In this document: piece after piece, positions 27,952 to 37,105 of the stretch | Layout of the letters: every line of letters starts with the position of its first letter | Numbering within the stretch: position 1 is the stretch's first letter | Assembly (NCBI GenBank): GCA_902798385.1 | Contig: CADBWK010000003.1 | Location: forward strand, 62,001 to 126,000 | DNA length: 64,000 nucleotides | Source: an uncultured Bacteroidales bacterium | Lineage (GTDB): Bacteria; Bacteroidota; Bacteroidia; Bacteroidales; Paludibacteraceae | Direction: 5' to 3' | The notes under the pieces: generated by a model | Seen by the model: only the letters and a program-made list of their open reading frames with translations | Told to the model about the DNA's origin: nothing | The model's database searches: none | Translations under genes and position numbers: made by a program

Positions 27952-28747
27952 TCTCCAGCAACTTAGCAATCGACTCAAAGAGTCGGTCCATCATCTCCGG
28001 CATGATCTTCAGTCCGCTGACGGACGCCAATATATACGGATACGCTTGCGACATACGCAGGCGTTCTATTTTGTTCTCCGGTGCTTGCACTAATTGCACC
28101 AAAGCCTGCACGGGAGCCTGCGCGTTCTTGTAGCACGGTGTCTTACCCGACCAGGGCGAACCGTACACGATCACCTGATGGTCCATCACACGCACCGCCG
28201 GGTTATCGTCGTTGAGCAGTTCTGCCCGCTCAAAAGCCGCCTTCCATTGTTGCGAGTGCGTACTCTTGCCGGTTCCCGAATGACCGAGGAACATATACGC
28301 TTTGCCGTCCAGCATCGTCACGGACGAATGGAAGAGCAGCGTCGCTTTGTCTGCGGTGGCAAAAGCATAGACGAGCATCGCGGCATTGTCGATGGCAAAA
28401 CGGGCACTCTCCGGGCGCATGTATAACTCTACCCGCCTCCAGTCAGCCGAACAACGCATCGCGCATTCGACCGCGCTGTCGCGGTACACCGACACGCAGA
28501 ACAACCACTCCTCGCCCTGCTTGTACATCTCAATACGCGGCATGTCCTCATCGGATTGATCCGTATAGACGTTTTCCCAACCTTCCGTAGAAGGAATCGG
28601 TTCGTCATGCACCCTCACGGTAAACAAACAGTTATCCGCGTTTTCATCGGTTAAAAACGGCGCATAGTTAGGCAACAACGCGAAGATCTCGGTCGCTGCG
28701 TCCAGCGCAAAAACATGCTCTGCTACTTTATAATACTTTTTCATCAT
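27875..28747 (-). CDS. HPr-kinase/PEPCK-like P-loop protein of unknown substrate
   Basis: The 290-residue protein has a beta-rich N-terminal half and a C-terminal nucleotide-binding domain with Walker A YMFLGHSGTGKST (residues ~151-163), a Walker-B-like LLNDDNPAV and YGSPWSGKTPCYKN. This pattern is shared with HPr kinase C-terminal domain relatives found near peptide-modification or surface-sugar genes. No PqqD, transglutaminase or precursor peptide gene is adjacent. The ATG codons (MM, 28742-28747) lie at the edge of an 8-bp array that is the entire spacer to addB. Its last ~25 codons overlap the 3' end of mtaB. Function unknown. Confidence 0.75.
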   Translation of the reverse strand: MMKKYYKVAEHVFALDAATEIFALLPNYAPFLTDENADNCLFTVRVHDEPIPSTEGWENVYTDQSDEDMPRIEMYKQGEEWLFCVSVYRDSAVECAMRCSADWRRVELYMRPESARFAIDNAAMLVYAFATADKATLLFHSSVTMLDGKAYMFLGHSGTGKSTHSQQWKAAFERAELLNDDNPAVRVMDHQVIVYGSPWSGKTPCYKNAQAPVQALVQLVQAPENKIERLRMSQAYPYILASVSGLKIMPEMMDRLFESIAKLLEISPVYRLECLPNPDAARLCAQTCSL

Positions 28748-28776
28748 TCTATCATTCCATCATTCCATCATTCTAC
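28745..28776. repeat. Tandem array, 4 x 8 bp (CATTCCAT)
   Basis: Units CATTCTAT, CATTCCAT, CATTCCAT, CATTCTAC. The array contains the start codon of the kinase-like gene and reaches the first base of the addB stop. Confidence 0.88.
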
Positions 28777-31520
28777 TAGAATTCCTTCGGTTGGCGTCCG
28801 CACAAGCGGAAGAACGGACAGAAACTCGGGCATTGACTCTCCTCGCATCGCGGGAAGTCCGTAGTGGTTAATACCTCTTTTATTTTCGTGCGTAAAGCCT
28901 CGTAGAAAGGCGCTTGTATCGCGCGGTAGTCATGCACCGTCTCGTTCGCCACATCCAGCGTGGTGACGATATCCGTCAGCTTGCGGCGACAGAAATAGAG
29001 GTTCGGTTCGATCGGCAAACCCGTCTCATCCTGCGTCATGACCGCATGGCTGTAGATCATCGTCTGACGGACGTACCCTTTCTCTTCCGCCTCCATCAGT
29101 TCGTTCCAATCAGCCGACATCTTCTCCGCATGCGTCTTGTCGTTATAGCCGCCGGACTTATAATCGATGATACGCAACCTCTCGTTTCCCGGCGTACCGT
29201 ATATATCGAATCGGTCTATCTTACCGCCCGTCTGAATGGTTCCTATGCCTTCTATCTCCACGGGGAAATAGCGTTCTTTTTCCAGCAGATAAACCTGCAG
29301 TCCCACTTTCGCATCCTCGCGGTCACGCTCCAGGATATTGCGTACATACCCCTTAATGACCACATTCTCACTCACGTGTTCATCGGGGTTATAGGTCTTT
29401 CCTTCCTCCTCCTGCATGGCCTTATACGCTGCCATGAGTGCCTCTTGCAGCTTGGTCTCATCCGTACGAATCGCCTCGATCGCATCGGGCTTAATACGCG
29501 TCGGATGCTCGTTGTCACAATGCAACAAATGCTCGTAGATATACTGCATCGCATGGTGTACGAACGAACCCATCGTGCTGGACTCGAACTGCACTCCCTC
29601 ATCCTCTTTGGGGCGCAGCCGCTCGATATACTGGTAGTAGAACGACCGCGGGCAGGATATATACGTATTGAGTGCACTCGGCGAGAGACGGTGCGGGTTC
29701 GTCGATAAGAACGACACTTTCGGCATCTCCAACTCTTCCACCGCCGCGATAGCGTTCTGCTCTTGCAACTCAGCGCGCGTGACGTTGAACGCATCCGAAT
29801 AGAGGATCTGCATGATGAATCGCGACATACCCCGACTGCCACCTATCGTGTCCGGTTGACCGTATAGCAGGGTTGTGTGCCCCGAACGACTCAGCAGACG
29901 GAAGAAGTTATACGCATAAATAGTGGCCTTTTCATCGGAGGTCTGCATGTGGTACGCCTTACGCAGATAGAACGGAATGAACGAACTGTCTGCCTGACGT
30001 TGCGGGATGATGCCCTCGTCCACATTGAGCATCAACAACTTGTCGAAGTCCAGCAGACGCGTCTCCAGCACACCCATCACCTGTATATCGGTCACCGGTT
30101 CGCCGTGGAAAGGCATGGTCACGCTCTCCATCGTGCGCCGCATCAAGAGCCGCAGCAGCTTGAGCGTGAACGGTACATCATCGATGCCCGTCGCGATCAG
30201 CAGACGCATCTGGTTCGCTATCTTACGCACCTGATATTCCGACTCTAAGATCAGCAGTTCCTGCCAAGTCAGCGGGGTGTCGGGTGTTTGTAGCTCTTCG
30301 GAATTCTCCTCTTGAGCGGGGAATAGCGCCTCCAATAATCTATCGATGAATTCGGGCGAAACGAGGTCTTCGACCTTACCGTTTTGCTTATCGTACAGCC
30401 ACGCAATCGTGCGGGCGTAAATCGCCGTGTTGCGCAACGGGAAGCCTTTCGTTATATTCACCGGTTCCGCTTCGTCCTTGCCCTCCAACCGGATCGCCGG
30501 CAAGGCATAGATAACAGGCTCCAGCATCGTCTCGTCGCATATCACCACGCCCACCTTCTGTCCCTTCGCGGTGTAGTTTTCTTGCAACCACCGATGGACG
30601 TACTGCGCCTGCGCCTCTTTCGACACGCAACTTATCACGGTTACATCGCGCTTTTTCGTCCACGATTGAGGAGGTAATACGCCACCTAAAATACCGCTAT
30701 TGAGTCGGGCAAAAGAGAAGGCTTTGGTGTTCGTCTCAAAATCCGCCACAAAATCCCAGTAGAACAGCGCGTGATCTTGATCGCGTAACAACTGCATCAA
30801 CTCGCGCTCCACCGGTAACAGGTAGTTAAAGCCCACGAAGATATAAGTGCGTCCCTGGATCTTCTGCTGTATCTCCTCGCTGTTCCACTCCTCTATCACC
30901 GCGCGCTGACGAAGACCGGCATAACCTTTCTGCTCCGCTTTCATCGCGGTCCGCAGACCCGTATAGAGTTCGTACAACTGCCGCCACAAGACTTCGTATT
31001 GCGCCTTGACAGAGTCCTTATCATCATTTGCATCATTCCCACCATTAATCAGTCCCCTCAATCGTTCTTCCACTTCGGGATCCAATTTCCACTCGCTCAA
31101 CTCATGGGCAGCGATCGTATTCTCAAAGAAATTCGGCACTTGCTCTGCCGGCATCGAGGCATCCACGTTCGTGAAGTCCGATAGCATCTGCCGTCCCCAG
31201 CCGTAGAACATGTCGAGCGGCATAAGGTCTGTATCCTGATTTCGGACTCCTAACTCCCGGTACAACTTGTATAATCGTACAATTGTGAACAACTCATCCT
31301 CCGCGTACAGCGGACTCAGACTGTCCTGCAACTGTGTCAGCGTCTGTACGGTCGGTGCCCAGATAGCCTGCGCGCGCTGTGCCTTTTGCAAGCGCATCAG
31401 TTCATTCTTCAACACCAATCCGGCACGGTGAGACGGCAGCACGAGCGTCGTGCGGCTTAACTGCTTCCATTCGATACGCTCGATAATGGAGCGTGCTACT
31501 TGTTCCAAAAAACTATCCAT
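28776..31520 (-). CDS. addB: AddB-like nuclease/inactivated helicase subunit
   Basis: AddAB resects double-strand DNA ends for RecA-dependent repair. The 914-residue protein starts with the AddB-like SFLEQVARSIIERIEW and THRAGLVL-type segment and lacks a Walker A. It carries a C-terminal PD-(D/E)XK nuclease: CPRSFYYQYIERLRPKED, GSFVHHAMQYIYEHL, GGKIDRFDIYGTPG, RIIDYKSGGY. The final CPSFCPFFRLCGR with an upstream Cys in CPRSF fits the AddB iron-sulfur cluster. It overlaps addA by 8 bases. This is the Bacteroidetes-type AddB, quite diverged from Bacillus. Confidence 0.88.
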   Translation of the reverse strand: MDSFLEQVARSIIERIEWKQLSRTTLVLPSHRAGLVLKNELMRLQKAQRAQAIWAPTVQTLTQLQDSLSPLYAEDELFTIVRLYKLYRELGVRNQDTDLMPLDMFYGWGRQMLSDFTNVDASMPAEQVPNFFENTIAAHELSEWKLDPEVEERLRGLINGGNDANDDKDSVKAQYEVLWRQLYELYTGLRTAMKAEQKGYAGLRQRAVIEEWNSEEIQQKIQGRTYIFVGFNYLLPVERELMQLLRDQDHALFYWDFVADFETNTKAFSFARLNSGILGGVLPPQSWTKKRDVTVISCVSKEAQAQYVHRWLQENYTAKGQKVGVVICDETMLEPVIYALPAIRLEGKDEAEPVNITKGFPLRNTAIYARTIAWLYDKQNGKVEDLVSPEFIDRLLEALFPAQEENSEELQTPDTPLTWQELLILESEYQVRKIANQMRLLIATGIDDVPFTLKLLRLLMRRTMESVTMPFHGEPVTDIQVMGVLETRLLDFDKLLMLNVDEGIIPQRQADSSFIPFYLRKAYHMQTSDEKATIYAYNFFRLLSRSGHTTLLYGQPDTIGGSRGMSRFIMQILYSDAFNVTRAELQEQNAIAAVEELEMPKVSFLSTNPHRLSPSALNTYISCPRSFYYQYIERLRPKEDEGVQFESSTMGSFVHHAMQYIYEHLLHCDNEHPTRIKPDAIEAIRTDETKLQEALMAAYKAMQEEEGKTYNPDEHVSENVVIKGYVRNILERDREDAKVGLQVYLLEKERYFPVEIEGIGTIQTGGKIDRFDIYGTPGNERLRIIDYKSGGYNDKTHAEKMSADWNELMEAEEKGYVRQTMIYSHAVMTQDETGLPIEPNLYFCRRKLTDIVTTLDVANETVHDYRAIQAPFYEALRTKIKEVLTTTDFPRCEESQCPSFCPFFRLCGRQPKEF
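31022..31048. repeat. Possible degenerate in-frame array, 3 x 9 bp, in addB
   Basis: CATCATTTG, CATCATTCC, CACCATTAA encode part of the GGNDANDDKDS linker. It is the weakest array listed and may be chance. Confidence 0.4.
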
Positions 31521-34491
31521 GTACCTCCATTAATTTGTTTTTCCGTGCAAACCAAAGATATCCTTTCACCGGGTTATACCCCATCCTTTGCAAGGCTTCC
31601 ATATATTCGCGTACTTGCGTGGTATAATGTTCGTTCCATTGTCCGAACTTATAATCGAGCACAATGGCCTCCTTCGTCTGCGGGTTGATCATCACACGGT
31701 CAGGACGCAACTCCCGCTCATCGATATAGATCGCCTCCTCGAGACGTAATTCCCAGGGCGCCGTGAACCAATCACGCATCTCCTGGCTACCTTCCCATGC
31801 CGATGAAATCAAGACTTTAATATCTTCGCGTTGCGCTTTGTCGCGTATCTCGCCGCGTGTCTCGAAATCATCAAGCACCGCCTCCAGCTCATCTGCTTTG
31901 CGGATATTGGCGAAGATCTCATGGCAGAGCGTTCCCTCTTCCATCCGCGCCACACGCCGATAGGCCTCGTCGCCGTTCTGCGTATAGAGCGCACCTTCCT
32001 GCGACTGCACGAACCGCACCTGATCACTGTTCGACCATAACTCAGCGTCAAACCGTTCACTCTTTAATTCTTTCACTCCTTCTTTCTTTACAATCGGCTC
32101 TCCCGCTTCGTAGCTTTCCCCGAAGCAGTCCATCAGGTACTTGCCTACATGGTTGCATACGCCGCGTTTGCCGTCTTTATTCTCGGAATAGGACGTGAAC
32201 ACGAACAGGTTGTCCTCGGCGCGCGTCAAGGCCACATAGAGCATGTTCAGGTTATCCACCCGCAGATTGATCTGCTCCTCGGCATACGATGCACTATAGT
32301 CTGAATCCGCCATCTCCGTGCCGTACTGAATCGGCACAAAATCCCCGTTGTCATCGACTTTTTTCGCCACCTCGCACCATACCTTCGGCTTATGCCGTCC
32401 GTCCTCGCGCTCCCATGTGCAGAAGGGAACAAACACGGTCTGCGCCTGCAAACCCTTGCTGGCATGGATCGTCATGATCCGGATGGCATGCGAACTGGTC
32501 ATCGGGATCGGTTTGGCATGCATCGTGTCGTCCCAATAAACCAAGAACTGCGCGATATCGCTCCCATACGCACCCACATACTCGCGTGTACGATCTAATA
32601 AGGAGTTGACATACGCCGTCTCGGTGCCTTGGTACTGTCCCGCTTCGTCCGTCAGCAGGATACGCACCAGTTCGCAAACGGCCTCGTACAGCGGGGTCTT
32701 ACTACTGATGTCAGATAACTGATCCCTGATCGCTGACCACCTCTCTTCTCCGATGTTCTGCGCGATGAACCGCTCGGCCACCACATCCTCCGACACGCGA
32801 TAACGCAGCGCGGCGATCACCAGTTGTACGGCAACCGAAGCGTCTAACTGAAAACTGTCGGCGGACACGATCGGCAGATCGGTCATGGAGCAGATGAGGT
32901 TCGCCTCGCTCTTGGAGCGCACGAGGATCATAATATCCGATGGATTCGCGCCTTTTTGTAGCAACGACTCGATCTCTTCGAACATCCGCGTCGCCAGCTC
33001 ATCGTTCTTCGCATTCGGGTACGCGCGATATCGCACACACCCGCCGGGTTTCTTATCGGCCTGATAGAAATTCTTCAATTTCGCCTCTTCATATCCCTCA
33101 CCGTAGATACGCGCGGTCAGCTCATCGCCACTCTGCGCGATGATACGGTCGAAGAGCGACAGGTTGAACTTCACCACCTCTTCACTGCTTCGGAAATTGC
33201 GGGTCAGCGGCATCAGATGACCGGTTAAGCCGTCCATGATATGCCAATCGCCATTCCTCCATCGGTAGATGGACTGCTTGATATCGCCTACGATCAACAA
33301 GGTGTTTCCTGCGCCGGCCAACACATCGCGCAGCAGCTGCTCGATCACACTCCATTGTAGCTGGCTCGTGTCCTGGAACTCATCGATCAGCACGTGCCGA
33401 AAACGGATACCGGCTTTCTCCAGAATAAAATCCGCATCGCCTGTCCGCAGCGCCTTACTCAGCGTGCTCGCCGTACGGGCTAACAACGCGCAGTTGGCTT
33501 CCGCCAGATTCCGTTGGATAAGCGCCTGCAGGGACGACATCAGTTCCATGTCCCTGCTGAAACGGGTCGTCAGGAAAAACGTGTTATAATCGCGTGCCAA
33601 CTCCTCGGCGATAGCGGTAGCCTGCGCCATCTCATCGGCATTGCAGTATTTCTCACTCACCCCGCGGAAACGATCCTTGGCAGAGAGCTTCTCCGGCGCT
33701 TCCACCGAGCGTTTGAGCCGCTCGTACGCCGGCTTCGTATAGCGATTATAGTCGGTAGTATCGCAAGCATCGAGAATTCTCTTTAATTCCTTCACCCGTT
33801 CATCCTTCAACCATCGTTCCTCCACTTCCTCACGCCGGCGGGCAATCGCCGCGGCATCGAACAGGATCTTCCCGTCCGCATCCAACATTTGTACCGACTC
33901 GTTATATAGCTCTTCCGCCAAATCGCACAAACTCTTGCGTACATCCCACGAACTCTCCTGATCGAGTTTGAGTTGCATATAATCCTCCAAAATCTCCCGG
34001 TCGGCATCCGTCAGGTCGGTAGTCAACAACTGATCCACCGCCGTCTGAATCACATGCTTCACGTCCAGTTCGGTATTCAGCCCCGCACTCATCCGCAGCA
34101 CACCTGCCAGTCCGCCCAGCAGCGTCTGCAGAAACGAATCGATCGTCTGCACCTGCACATTGTCAAAGTCCAACAACATTTGCTGAAAACACTCCCCTGC
34201 CCTGCGACGCAGCAACGCCTCGTCCGCATGGTTGTCGCGCAGCATGAACGAACGGGCATAGTTCAGAAAATCATCCGCACCGCCCTCCGCGATGCTGTGC
34301 AGAAAGCCGAGGATACGCTCACTCATCTCCGCCGTCGCTTTGTTGGTAAACGTGATAGCGAGGATCGAGCGATAGTCCTCACCCGACAGCAATAATCCTA
34401 CGTAATACGCCGCCAGCGTGTACGTCTTTCCCGTTCCCGCCGATGCCCTGCATATCGTCACCGGTCTGTGTTTATCTGTCAGTGTCTGCAT
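31513..34491 (-). CDS. addA: AddA-like UvrD-family helicase/nuclease
   Basis: AddA is the helicase-nuclease chain of AddAB. Motifs: Walker A CRASAGTGKTYTLA at the N-terminus, AITFTNKATAEMSER (Ia), HVLIDEFQDTSQLQW (II), LIVGDIKQSIYRWR (III), RIMTIHASKGLQAQTVF (V) and LNMLYVALTRAEDNLFVF (VI). A C-terminal nuclease follows with RPDRVM and VLDYKFGQW. The promoter (34585-34615) sets transcription start near 34578, so the TTG at 34587 cannot be used. I choose ATG 34489-34491, nine residues before the conserved VTICRASAG; ATG 34551 or 34533 inside the 18-bp repeats would add a repeated ETQTLM leader. Two further arrays lie inside the gene. Confidence 0.9.
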   Translation of the reverse strand: MQTLTDKHRPVTICRASAGTGKTYTLAAYYVGLLLSGEDYRSILAITFTNKATAEMSERILGFLHSIAEGGADDFLNYARSFMLRDNHADEALLRRRAGECFQQMLLDFDNVQVQTIDSFLQTLLGGLAGVLRMSAGLNTELDVKHVIQTAVDQLLTTDLTDADREILEDYMQLKLDQESSWDVRKSLCDLAEELYNESVQMLDADGKILFDAAAIARRREEVEERWLKDERVKELKRILDACDTTDYNRYTKPAYERLKRSVEAPEKLSAKDRFRGVSEKYCNADEMAQATAIAEELARDYNTFFLTTRFSRDMELMSSLQALIQRNLAEANCALLARTASTLSKALRTGDADFILEKAGIRFRHVLIDEFQDTSQLQWSVIEQLLRDVLAGAGNTLLIVGDIKQSIYRWRNGDWHIMDGLTGHLMPLTRNFRSSEEVVKFNLSLFDRIIAQSGDELTARIYGEGYEEAKLKNFYQADKKPGGCVRYRAYPNAKNDELATRMFEEIESLLQKGANPSDIMILVRSKSEANLICSMTDLPIVSADSFQLDASVAVQLVIAALRYRVSEDVVAERFIAQNIGEERWSAIRDQLSDISSKTPLYEAVCELVRILLTDEAGQYQGTETAYVNSLLDRTREYVGAYGSDIAQFLVYWDDTMHAKPIPMTSSHAIRIMTIHASKGLQAQTVFVPFCTWEREDGRHKPKVWCEVAKKVDDNGDFVPIQYGTEMADSDYSASYAEEQINLRVDNLNMLYVALTRAEDNLFVFTSYSENKDGKRGVCNHVGKYLMDCFGESYEAGEPIVKKEGVKELKSERFDAELWSNSDQVRFVQSQEGALYTQNGDEAYRRVARMEEGTLCHEIFANIRKADELEAVLDDFETRGEIRDKAQREDIKVLISSAWEGSQEMRDWFTAPWELRLEEAIYIDERELRPDRVMINPQTKEAIVLDYKFGQWNEHYTTQVREYMEALQRMGYNPVKGYLWFARKNKLMEVHG
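32056..32087. repeat. In-frame array, 4 x 8 bp (TTCACTCT-like) in addA
   Basis: Units TTCACTCT, TTAATTCT, TTCACTCC, TTCTTTCT; the minus strand encodes KKEGVKELKSE. Confidence 0.65.
32705..32739. repeat. In-frame array, 5 x 7 bp (CTGATCC-like) in addA
   Basis: Units CTGATGT, CAGATAA, CTGATCC, CTGATCG, CTGACCA; the minus strand encodes WSAIRDQLSDIS. Confidence 0.65.
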
Positions 34492-34502
34492 ATCTGCCAA
34501 TG

Positions 34503-34574
34503 TTTGCGTCTCTAAAAACCTTTGCGTCTCCATCAATGTTTGCGTCTCCATCAATGTTTGCGTCTCTAAAAACC
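34503..34574 (-). repeat. 18-bp tandem repeats in the addA leader
   Basis: Four exact 18-bp units in plus orientation: TTTGCGTCTCTAAAAACC, two copies of TTTGCGTCTCCATCAATG, then TTTGCGTCTCTAAAAACC. They lie between the addA promoter and the conserved start, keep the addA frame and offer two extra ATGs. Copy number change would lengthen the leader without breaking the frame. Confidence 0.92.
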
Positions 34575-34584
34575 TTTGCGGCTG

Positions 34585-34615
34585 CAAAGGTAATACAAAA
34601 AAATGATATATGCAA
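34585..34615 (-). promoter_or_regulatory. Promoter for addA-addB-kinase operon
   Basis: Minus-strand TTG (34615-34613), 20-base spacer, TACCTTTG (34592-34585). The -7 element forms one arm of the palindrome CCTTTGC-GGCT-GCAAAGG (34573-34590), which also occurs at the cdd promoter. Confidence 0.83.
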
Positions 34616-34650
34616 GCCCATACATATATTTTTCATCACTTTACCTATGT

Positions 34651-34705
34651 TTAGTAGGTGATTAGTAGGTGATTAGTAGGTGATTAGTAGGTAATTAGTA
34701 TGTGA
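34651..34705. repeat. Five 11-bp direct repeats between divergent addA and rho promoters
   Basis: Three copies of TTAGTAGGTGA followed by TTAGTAGGTAA and TTAGTATGTGA, all spaced exactly 11 bp, close to one helical turn. They lie about 36 bases from each -33 element. The layout looks like a cluster of protein-binding sites (operator or iteron-like), though they may belong to the same array phenomenon as the 7/8-bp repeats. Confidence 0.9.
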
Positions 34706-34740
34706 TTTATATATATTATGAATAAATATTGATTTTTTCT

Positions 34741-34771
34741 TTGCACAATTCATTTTTTTTTTGTACTTTTG
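34741..34771 (+). promoter_or_regulatory. Promoter for rho
   Basis: TTG (34741-34743), 20-base spacer, TACTTTTG (34764-34771). The leader to the rho ATG is about 60 bases. Confidence 0.82.
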
Positions 34772-34836
34772 CAGCGGATTTGGGAAATGGGGTCTCATTT
34801 GTCAAATTTTTTCCAAGAATATATTTTATTTTATTT

Positions 34837-36636
34837 ATGCAATACGATTTACAAAAACTCGAGCGCATGACGCTCGACCAAGTGCGCGAAATTGCGCAAG
34901 AGATGGGTCTGAATCCCCGTCGTAGCCAGTCGATTCGCGAGATCAGTTACGCTATCTTAGATGCGCAGGCGGATCAACGTGCGGCGGTAGTACAAGCCAA
35001 GGAAGATGCCCGTGCTGCTGCCGGTCAACCGGGTAAGCGCGAGCGCAAGCGCGGTGTGAAAGCTGCGCCGAAGAAGATCGAGATCGCAATCGCCAAGAAA
35101 GAGATCGGTACAGTTGGTACAGAGAAAGAGCAGCTGGCGGCGATGCAGGAGAAGATCGAGGCAGACGGCCATAAGCCGAACAAAACCGTCAAGGCGGTGA
35201 AGCCGCTGGCGGAAGAGCCGAAGGAAGCGAAGAGCGAAGAGGTAAAAGCTAAGAGCGAAGAGCCGAAAGTCAAGAGTGAAGAGCCGAAAGTCAAGAGTGA
35301 AGAGCCGAAAGTCAAGAGTGAAGAGCCCGCCGTAGAAGCTCCGAAGAAAAAACGCGGTCGCCCAAAGAAGGAAGAGCAGCCTACCCCTGCCCTCCCCCAA
35401 GGGAAGGAGGACGCTCCGCTACAGGACGCTGCTGTAGCAGCTACAGGAAAAGAGACAAAAGTCGAGCGTGAAGAGCCGAAAGCGGAAGAGCAGCCTACCC
35501 TGCCCGATCTGGGAGAGAACGTGATTGCCATGGGTACGTTGGAGTGCGCTCCGGACGGATACGGATTCCTGCGTTCTGCCGATTACAACTACTTGCCGAG
35601 TCCGGACGATGTGTATGTAAGCAAGGATCAGGTACGTCAGTACGGTCTGAAGCCGGGCGATACGGTAGAGTGCACGATCCGCGTGAACCCGCAGCCGGAT
35701 AAGTTCTTCCCGATGGACAAGGTGATCCGCATCAACGGTCTGGAGCCGGAGTTGGCAAAGAAACGCGTAGCGTTTGAGAACCTCATTCCGCTGTTCCCGG
35801 ATCAGAAGTTCAAGCTCTGTGTAGGTAACCACCGCGACAGTCTGAGCGTACGTATGATCGATCTGTTCTCGCCGATCGGTAAGGGTCAGCGCGGTCTGAT
35901 TGTTGCCCAGCCGAAGACCGGTAAGACGGTGCTGCTGAAAGAGTTGGCGAACGCGATTTTGAATAACAACCCCGAGGTCTATATGATCGTGCTGCTCATC
36001 GACGAGCGTCCGGAGGAGGTGACCGACATGCAACGCAGCGTGAACGCCGAAGTGATCGCGAGCACGTTTGACGAGCCGGCCGACAACCACGTTCGCGTAG
36101 CGAATATCGTGCACGAGAAAGCGAAACGATTGGTAGAGAGCGGTCACGACGTGGTGATTTTGCTCGACTCGATCACACGTCTCGCTCGTGCATACAACAC
36201 CGTGGCTCCGAGTAGCGGCAAGGTGCTGAGCGGCGGTGTGGAGGCACAGGCGCTGCACAAACCCAAACGTTTCTTCGGTGCGGCACGTAATATCGAGAAC
36301 GGCGGTTCGCTGACGATCATCGCTACCGCCCTGACAGAGACCGGCTCCAAGATGGACGATCTGATCTTCGAGGAGTTCAAGGGCACCGGAAACATGGAGC
36401 TGCAGCTCGACCGCAAGCTCGCTAACAAACGTATCTTCCCGGCTGTGGATATACCCGCATCGAGCACGCGTCGCGACGACCTGCTGTTGCCGGCTGACGT
36501 GCTGAGCCGCATGTGGACGATCCGTAAGATGCTCAGCGACATGAGCGGGCAGGAGGCGATGGAGAAGCTCAAGGCGTATATGGAGCGCACCGAAGACAAC
36601 GACGAGTTTTTATTAGCGGTCAACGGTGCACGGTAA
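34837..36636 (+). CDS. rho: Transcription termination factor Rho with a long repeat-containing N-terminal insert
   Basis: Rho is the hexameric RNA-dependent ATPase that ends transcription. I start at the ATG 34837 ([24 protein letters not shown]), the Rho_N domain. Residues ~45-228 are a lysine/glutamate-rich disordered insert, as in many Bacteroidetes Rho proteins. RNA-binding ([29 protein letters not shown]), Walker A ([13 protein letters not shown]), Walker B ([16 protein letters not shown]) and Q/R loops follow. The insert holds four 21-bp repeats (EPKVKSE) and a palindromic element encoding [14 protein letters not shown] that also occurs in RibBA. It heads a run with aroQ, an outer-membrane protein, porT and a beta-helix protein. 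Confidence 0.95.
   Translation: MQYDLQKLERMTLDQVREIAQEMGLNPRRSQSIREISYAILDAQADQRAAVVQAKEDARAAAGQPGKRERKRGVKAAPKKIEIAIAKKEIGTVGTEKEQLAAMQEKIEADGHKPNKTVKAVKPLAEEPKEAKSEEVKAKSEEPKVKSEEPKVKSEEPKVKSEEPAVEAPKKKRGRPKKEEQPTPALPQGKEDAPLQDAAVAATGKETKVEREEPKAEEQPTLPDLGENVIAMGTLECAPDGYGFLRSADYNYLPSPDDVYVSKDQVRQYGLKPGDTVECTIRVNPQPDKFFPMDKVIRINGLEPELAKKRVAFENLIPLFPDQKFKLCVGNHRDSLSVRMIDLFSPIGKGQRGLIVAQPKTGKTVLLKELANAILNNNPEVYMIVLLIDERPEEVTDMQRSVNAEVIASTFDEPADNHVRVANIVHEKAKRLVESGHDVVILLDSITRLARAYNTVAPSSGKVLSGGVEAQALHKPKRFFGAARNIENGGSLTIIATALTETGSKMDDLIFEEFKGTGNMELQLDRKLANKRIFPAVDIPASSTRRDDLLLPADVLSRMWTIRKMLSDMSGQEAMEKLKAYMERTEDNDEFLLAVNGAR
35239..35322 (+). repeat. 21-bp tandem repeats in rho (4 copies)
   Basis: One diverged and three identical 21-bp units encode E-(V/P)-K-(A/V)-K-S-E peptides (EPKVKSE). 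The period is three times seven, so it is frame-neutral. Confidence 0.92.
35407..35447 (+). repeat. Palindromic insertion element in rho (shared with ribBA)
   Basis: The 41 bases start GAGGACGCTCCGCTACAGGA and end CTACAGG. They contain CTACAG...CTGTAG and CTGC-TGTA-GCAG inverted repeats, and encode Rho residues 191-204, [14 protein letters not shown]. The first 22 bases match the ribBA element (51538-51575, opposite strand) with a single C/T difference, in the same reading frame. Confidence 0.8.
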
Positions 36637-36647
36637 CAGCGTGTAGC

Positions 36648-36683
36648 GCTTCGCTGTTTAAAAGTTTATTGCTTCGCAGTTTA
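36648..36683 (+). repeat. Two copies of GCTTCGC(T/A)GTTTA before aroQ
   Basis: GCTTCGCTGTTTA (36648-36660) and GCTTCGCAGTTTA (36671-36683), 23 bases apart. The last base of the second copy is the A of the aroQ ATG. Confidence 0.7.
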
Positions 36684-37105
36684 TGCGTATTCTCATTTTA
36701 AACGGACCGAATTTGAATCGTTTGGGGCTGAGGAAGCCGGAGATATACGGTTCAAAGACGATGGCACAGATTTTGCTTGAGATACAGCGAGACCTGCCGG
36801 AGCTCTATCTGACGTACTATCAGTCGAATCATGAAGGCGATCTGATTGATCAGATACAAGCCTTTGATGGCGACGGGATCGTACTGAACGCCGGCGGGTA
36901 CAGTCACACGAGTGTGGCGCTGCGCGATGCGGTCGAGGAATGTGAGAAGCCGGTGGTGGAGGTGCATATAAGCGATATCACCCAGCGGGAGCCGTTCCGG
37001 CAAGTGAGTCTGCTCACGGACGTGTGCGCACATAGTATAATAGGAAAAGGTACAAAAGGTTATGAAGAAGCTGTTACATACCTTATTGCTGCTGTTGGTC
37101 GCTAA
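36683..37105 (+). CDS. aroQ: Type II 3-dehydroquinate dehydratase
   Basis: It dehydrates 3-dehydroquinate to 3-dehydroshikimate in the shikimate pathway. The 140-residue protein has the type II signatures ILNGPNLNRLGLRKPEIYG (with the catalytic Tyr), YQSNHEGDLIDQIQ, LNAGGYSHTSVALRDA and VEVHISDITQREPFR. Length is typical (~145). Its start is fused to a short direct repeat, and its last 44 bases overlap the start of the next gene, so it is co-translated with an outer-membrane protein of unrelated function. Confidence 0.96.
   Translation: MRILILNGPNLNRLGLRKPEIYGSKTMAQILLEIQRDLPELYLTYYQSNHEGDLIDQIQAFDGDGIVLNAGGYSHTSVALRDAVEECEKPVVEVHISDITQREPFRQVSLLTDVCAHSIIGKGTKGYEEAVTYLIAAVGR

Noticed and set aside
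34492..34587. AddA start at TTG 34587
   Set aside because: It lies inside the -7 promoter element, upstream of the expected transcription start.
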